DNA from: Brevundimonas sp. ASV9
Lineage (GTDB): Bacteria; Pseudomonadota; Alphaproteobacteria; Caulobacterales; Caulobacteraceae
Length of the DNA: 37,753 nt
Assembly (NCBI RefSeq): GCF_016429195.1
Contig: NZ_JAELUF010000023.1
Coordinates: forward strand, 1-37,753
Direction: 5' to 3'
Below are positions 34,616 through 37,753 of this stretch, in pieces (position 1 is the first letter of the stretch; the number at the start of each line of letters is the position of its first letter). The notes beneath the pieces are model-generated. The model was not told the origin of the DNA and ran no database searches. It saw only the letters and a list, made by a program, of their open reading frames with translations. The translations under genes were made by a program, and so were the position numbers.

Positions 34616-34634
34616 GTTCACCGGCATGGTGAAC
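34616..34634. promoter_or_regulatory. 19-bp inverted repeat, possible operator
   Basis: GTTCACC and GGTGAAC form a perfect 7-bp inverted repeat around a 5-nt spacer, in the gap between the divergent GNAT and 53-codon genes. Its size suits a dimeric regulator, or it may be a hairpin. TTGACG follows at 34640-34645, without a convincing -10. Confidence 0.4.
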
Positions 34635-34691
34635 GCGCGTTGACGGAGCCGCGGTCGCCCTGGCGCGTTTGAGTGACCCAAGGAGAAGACC

Positions 34692-34853
34692 ATGACCGAT
34701 CAACGCCCTGACAGCCAAGCCGTCGAGAACGAAAACCTGCGGCCGGACGCCGACGGCCAGCCGCCGCGCCCGGCGACCGAACCCAAGGGTTCGAAGGATT
34801 CGTCCAACTCCGGCAAAACCGAAACCGACCCCGCGACCGGCGAACCCAACTGA
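34692..34853 (+). CDS. Small hydrophilic protein, 53 residues, unknown
   Basis: A 53-codon gene with an excellent ribosome binding site (AAGGAG, 7 nt before ATG). The product is highly hydrophilic, rich in Asp, Glu, Pro, Asn, Ser and Thr, without Cys, Trp or hydrophobic segments, and is probably disordered (MTDQRPDSQAVENENLRP at the start, DPATGEPN at the end). I do not recognise the family. The L,D-transpeptidase gene follows after 38 nt on the same strand, so the two may be cotranscribed. Confidence in coding rests on the ribosome binding site and position. Confidence 0.72.
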   Translation: MTDQRPDSQAVENENLRPDADGQPPRPATEPKGSKDSSNSGKTETDPATGEPN

Positions 34854-34891
34854 ATAACGACCGCCTGCACTCACCGTCTCGAAAGTCTCTT

Positions 34892-35959
34892 ATGAACCGT
34901 CCCGCCTACCTCGCCGCACTCGCTGTTCTCGCTCTGGGCGCCTGTTCGCCAAAGGAAGAGAACACATCCGCCCCAGCGGCGCAGACGGCCGAGACCGCGC
35001 AAGTGGGCCAAACCGGCCCGCTCTCTCGAGACGCCATCGAAAACACCGCCTATGCGCCGCCGCCCGCCGCGCAAGAGGGGCAGCCGGCAGCCGCGAATGC
35101 CGCCCAGCAGCAGCCGCAACCCGCCCTGATCCGCGCCCAGGTTCTTCTGGAGCGCGCCCGCTTCTCGCCCGGCGCGATCGACGGCCTGGCGGGGTCGAAC
35201 ATGCGTCAGGCGATCTCGGCGTTTCAGGAGGCCAACGGCATGACGGTGAACGGCCAGTTGAACGCCGACGTGATGGGCCGACTACGCGCCGCCGCCGGAC
35301 CGGGCGCGGTGACCACCACCTACACCATCACCCAGCAGGACATGGCCGGACCCTACCTCGGCGTCGTTCCCACGGCGTTGGAAGCTCAGGGTCAGGCGGC
35401 CCACATGGGCTACGCCAATATCGTCGAGGCCTTGGCCGAACGCTTCCACGTCACAGAGGCCTTGCTGCGCGCCATGAACCCCGGCGCCGACTTCAATCGC
35501 GTGGGCCAGGGCCTGCTTGTCCCCGCCGTCAACACCGCCCCCCTGCCCGCCGACGTGGACCACATCGACGTCGACAAGAGCGAAGGCTCGGTCAAGGCGT
35601 TCGACGCCGACGGCAAGCTGATCGCCTACTTCCCCGCCACCATCGGCAGCGGCGACAATCCCACCCCGACCGGCACGGTCAAGGTCAACGGCGTGGCGCG
35701 AAACCCGGACTACACCTATGACCCGTCGAAACTCAGCTATGGCGACGGCAAGAAGAAGGTCGTCGTCAAACCCGGTCCGAACAACCCAGTGGGCGTCGTT
35801 TGGATCGACCTGAACAAGCCCAGTTACGGCATCCACGGCACGCCGGACCCGCATCTGGTCGGCAAGACGGCCTCGCACGGCTGCGTGCGCCTGACCAACT
35901 GGGACGCCTGGATGCTGGCCGACAAGGTCAAGCCGGGCGTCACCGTCCGCTTTATCTAG
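34892..35959 (+). CDS. L,D-transpeptidase lipoprotein with peptidoglycan-binding domain
   Basis: A 355-residue protein with a lipoprotein signal (LALGAC, C18) and a long low-complexity linker (about 20-78). A PG_binding_1-like domain (79-131, with ARFSPGAIDGLAG) and a LysM-like stretch (about 165-210) precede a YkuD catalytic domain (about 225-355). The active site ASHGCVRLTNWD places H329 and C331 as expected. It should form 3-3 peptidoglycan cross-links or attach proteins to the wall, and being lipid-anchored acts from a membrane surface. Its stop overlaps that of the convergent esterase gene by 4 bp. Confidence 0.94.
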   Translation: MNRPAYLAALAVLALGACSPKEENTSAPAAQTAETAQVGQTGPLSRDAIENTAYAPPPAAQEGQPAAANAAQQQPQPALIRAQVLLERARFSPGAIDGLAGSNMRQAISAFQEANGMTVNGQLNADVMGRLRAAAGPGAVTTTYTITQQDMAGPYLGVVPTALEAQGQAAHMGYANIVEALAERFHVTEALLRAMNPGADFNRVGQGLLVPAVNTAPLPADVDHIDVDKSEGSVKAFDADGKLIAYFPATIGSGDNPTPTGTVKVNGVARNPDYTYDPSKLSYGDGKKKVVVKPGPNNPVGVVWIDLNKPSYGIHGTPDPHLVGKTASHGCVRLTNWDAWMLADKVKPGVTVRFI

Positions 35960-37551
35960 TGGACGGCGCCGAACGGCGTCCCATCCCAGAAGTCGCAGTG
36001 GTGACGCTCGAAGAAGCTGTCGTCGATCACATCGCCCTGAGGCCTGAACACCCGCACCGGCCCCGCACCCTCGACGCGGGGCCACTCTGCAGCGAAGGCC
36101 GAACGTCCGAACGTCGCCCACAGCCTTTGCATCCGCTTAGACAGCGCCTTCTGTTCAGGCGTGAACCGCTTGGGATCAGCGAACACCCAGCGCGTTCCGA
36201 ACACATAGGCCAGCTCGCTGGCGTGATAGGCGCCCAGGTCCAGACCGATGATCCAGTCCGGCAGCACGAACGGCGCCTCGCGATCGGCAAACTCATAGCC
36301 CCACACCGGCACATGCTGGGCCAGCAGTCGTCGCAAAGCCTGTGACGGACAGGCGAACCTCTGGTCCGTGAAGTTGGCAGCGATGGCATAGGCGGGCCCG
36401 TCCTCACCCACCGGATAGCGCGCCAACACCCGCTCGCCCTGATCGCCGTACATCCAGATCGTCTCCTTCTGATAGCGATCCATGTCCTGCACCTCGTTGG
36501 CGAACAGCCGCCCCTCATCGAGGTTCGTCCCGACGAGGACGGGCACGCGTGTGAACCGCCCTTCGCGGATCGCGACCGCCGGGCTTTCCGGCACGGTGGC
36601 GTCGGTGTGCACCGGTCCCCACGATCCCGGCCCGTTGATGCCCGCCCTCAATGACGCCGCCCGCGACAGCCGCCAGGCCGGCAGCGCCTTCAGGCACGCG
36701 ATCTGATCCTCGCCGGTGCAGCCCAGCCTTTCGGCGAACATCGGCCCCGACTGCGCTGCGTCCTGCGCCCTGACCAGGGACGACGGCTCCAGGCACCCGC
36801 CGCTCTGCATGATGACCCGCTGATAAAGTCCTTCCGACTGCGGCGACGCCATCAGATAACAGGCCGTCCAGGCCCCGGCGCTTTCGGCGAACAGGGTGAC
36901 GTCGGACGGATCGCCGCCGAAGGCTGCAATGTTTTGATGCACCCACTTCAACGCCGCCTGCTGATCCATCAGGCCGAAGTTGCCGCCGAAGCCTTCGCCG
37001 GTCGCCTGAAACCCCGGATGCGCCAGCCAGCCCAGCGCGCCGAGCCGATAGTTCATCGTCACAACCACCCGCCTCTGCTCGCGCGCCAGTTTCGACGGGT
37101 CGTAGTTGGCGCCCGCCCCCACTGTGAAGGCGCCGCCGGGGATATAGACCATCACCGGCCGCGCCTCTGCCGCGTCTCCGCCCGGCGCATAGATGTTCAG
37201 ATACAGACAGTCCTCTGACCCGACGACGATCCCGCCGCCGCCGCCCAGGATCGAACGACGCCCGATCGCCTGGGTGCAGTCCGCACCGATCCGCATCGCA
37301 TCCCGAGCGCCCTGCCAGGCCTCGACCGGCTGCGGCGCGCGCCAACGCAGATCGCCGACCGGCGGCGCCGCGAACGGCACGCCGAGGAACGCGCGCGTCC
37401 CCGCCCCCTCGACGCCGCGCACCATCCCGGCTTCGGTCGTCGCCAATATCGGCTCGGCGTCCTTGGCGAACCGGACCTGATCGACCTTGCCGGGATGGGT
37501 GGCGCAGGCCGACAGGGCGACAAGGCACGCAAGCAACGAGATCAGACGCAT
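35956..37551 (-). CDS. Carboxylesterase (type B) lipoprotein
   Basis: A 531-residue alpha/beta hydrolase of the carboxylesterase type B family. It has a lipoprotein signal (VALSAC, C16), the oxyanion segment IPGGAF (138-142), the nucleophile elbow FAESAGA with S224 (the usual GESAG has Ala for the first Gly), E346 in GTNLDEGRLF and H443 in AYHASELAYVFG, so the catalytic triad is complete. Substrates are unknown carboxylic esters. The start at 37551 was chosen because it opens the lipobox signal peptide; the frame upstream is unlikely to be coding. Confidence 0.93.
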   Translation of the reverse strand: MRLISLLACLVALSACATHPGKVDQVRFAKDAEPILATTEAGMVRGVEGAGTRAFLGVPFAAPPVGDLRWRAPQPVEAWQGARDAMRIGADCTQAIGRRSILGGGGGIVVGSEDCLYLNIYAPGGDAAEARPVMVYIPGGAFTVGAGANYDPSKLAREQRRVVVTMNYRLGALGWLAHPGFQATGEGFGGNFGLMDQQAALKWVHQNIAAFGGDPSDVTLFAESAGAWTACYLMASPQSEGLYQRVIMQSGGCLEPSSLVRAQDAAQSGPMFAERLGCTGEDQIACLKALPAWRLSRAASLRAGINGPGSWGPVHTDATVPESPAVAIREGRFTRVPVLVGTNLDEGRLFANEVQDMDRYQKETIWMYGDQGERVLARYPVGEDGPAYAIAANFTDQRFACPSQALRRLLAQHVPVWGYEFADREAPFVLPDWIIGLDLGAYHASELAYVFGTRWVFADPKRFTPEQKALSKRMQRLWATFGRSAFAAEWPRVEGAGPVRVFRPQGDVIDDSFFERHHCDFWDGTPFGAVH

Positions 37552-37630
37552 CGTGAACCTTGGCTGTTGGGCAGACAATCTCAACGCCTGAGCGTCCTGC
37601 CCGTTGCGGGCCCGGTAGTCGCCCAAACAG

Positions 37631-37663
37631 CAAAACGGCCCCCGGATTGCTCCGGGGGCCGTT
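37631..37663 (-). terminator. Strong intrinsic terminator after the probable tuf gene
   Basis: A 13-bp perfect stem (37634-37646 with 37651-37663), loop GCAA on the minus strand (a GNRA tetraloop), followed by TTTTGCTGTTT. It should terminate transcription arriving from the gene at the window edge. Confidence 0.92.
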
Positions 37664-37684
37664 CTGTTACGCGACTTTGTCTTT

Positions 37685-37725
37685 CGGCCTATGCGCGCCT
37701 CGCGGAGGCGCGCGGCTTGAGGCCG
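37685..37725. other. Second hairpin downstream of the probable tuf gene
   Basis: A 9-bp stem GCGCGCCTC/GAGGCGCGC with a 3-nt loop (37693-37713), extended by an outer CGGCCT/AGGCCG pair (37685-37690 with 37720-37725). It lies between the stop codon at the window edge and the terminator. It may protect the mRNA 3' end. Confidence 0.5.
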
Positions 37726-37731
37726 TTTCGC

Positions 37732-37753
37732 TTAGGCGATGATCTTGGCCACG
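37732..37753 (-). CDS. tuf: C-terminal end of a gene, probably elongation factor Tu (partial)
   Basis: Only the final codons are present, reading VAKIIA then TAA. Bacterial EF-Tu proteins end in GVVAK followed by a few hydrophobic residues, and tuf commonly lies upstream of rpsJ on the same strand, so this is the likely identity. The fragment is too short for certainty. Confidence 0.55.

Overview
The window looks like chromosomal DNA from an alphaproteobacterium of the Caulobacter/Brevundimonas group. The evidence is high GC with strongly GC-biased third codon positions, a divergent amiC/rne pair, an RNase E with an acidic insert in its S1 region and a C-terminal GWW motif of the kind known to bind PNPase in Caulobacter, an alpha operon without rpsD, and a short adenylate kinase downstream of secY. 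The genus is inferred from general similarity and was not checked by a search. I see no phage, insertion sequence, CRISPR array, tRNA or rRNA.

Layout. (1) 79-3040: bolA and a J-domain gene diverge; an SDR oxidoreductase and a periplasmic amidase (amiC) read leftwards. (2) 3041-8463: a 454-bp leader, rne, an exported M48 metalloprotease with TPR-like repeats, and a membrane-anchored DsbA-like protein read rightwards. (3) 8483-14903: an exported TPR protein and a lipoprotein phosphodiesterase read leftwards, followed by an ABC exporter pair, a LysR regulator, a possible 39-residue membrane peptide and a GNAT acetyltransferase. (4) 14937-30276: the S10-spc-alpha ribosomal protein cluster, all on the minus strand, from rpsJ to rplQ. 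(5) 30544-37551: an envelope-related block (beta-barrel protein, DUF2807-like protein, CelD-type GNAT plus JmjC/cupin-like pair, a 53-residue hydrophilic protein, an L,D-transpeptidase lipoprotein and a carboxylesterase lipoprotein). (6) 37732-37753: the last codons of what is probably tuf, with a strong terminator.

The ribosomal cluster runs rpsJ-rplC-rplD-rplW-rplB-rpsS-rplV-rpsC-rplP-rpmC-rpsQ-rplN-rplX-rplE-rpsN-rpsH-rplF-rplR-rpsE-rpmD-rplO-secY-adk-(TonB-like)-rpsM-rpsK-rpoA-rplQ. From rpsJ to rpmD the gaps are 21 nt or less, often with one-base stop/start overlaps. From rpmD onward, gaps of 93-142 nt appear, and these carry hairpins, a terminator-like element and a good promoter (TTGACG, 16-nt spacer, TATAAG) upstream of rpsM. 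The cluster is therefore probably divided into separately tuned transcripts.

The most interesting points are the regulatory architecture inside the ribosomal cluster, a TonB-domain gene embedded between adk and rpsM, an envelope-gene block separating the probable tuf from rpsJ, the conserved-looking GNAT/JmjC-like pair of unknown function, and two small genes (39 and 53 residues). I did not find a clearly new multi-gene defence or biosynthetic system.
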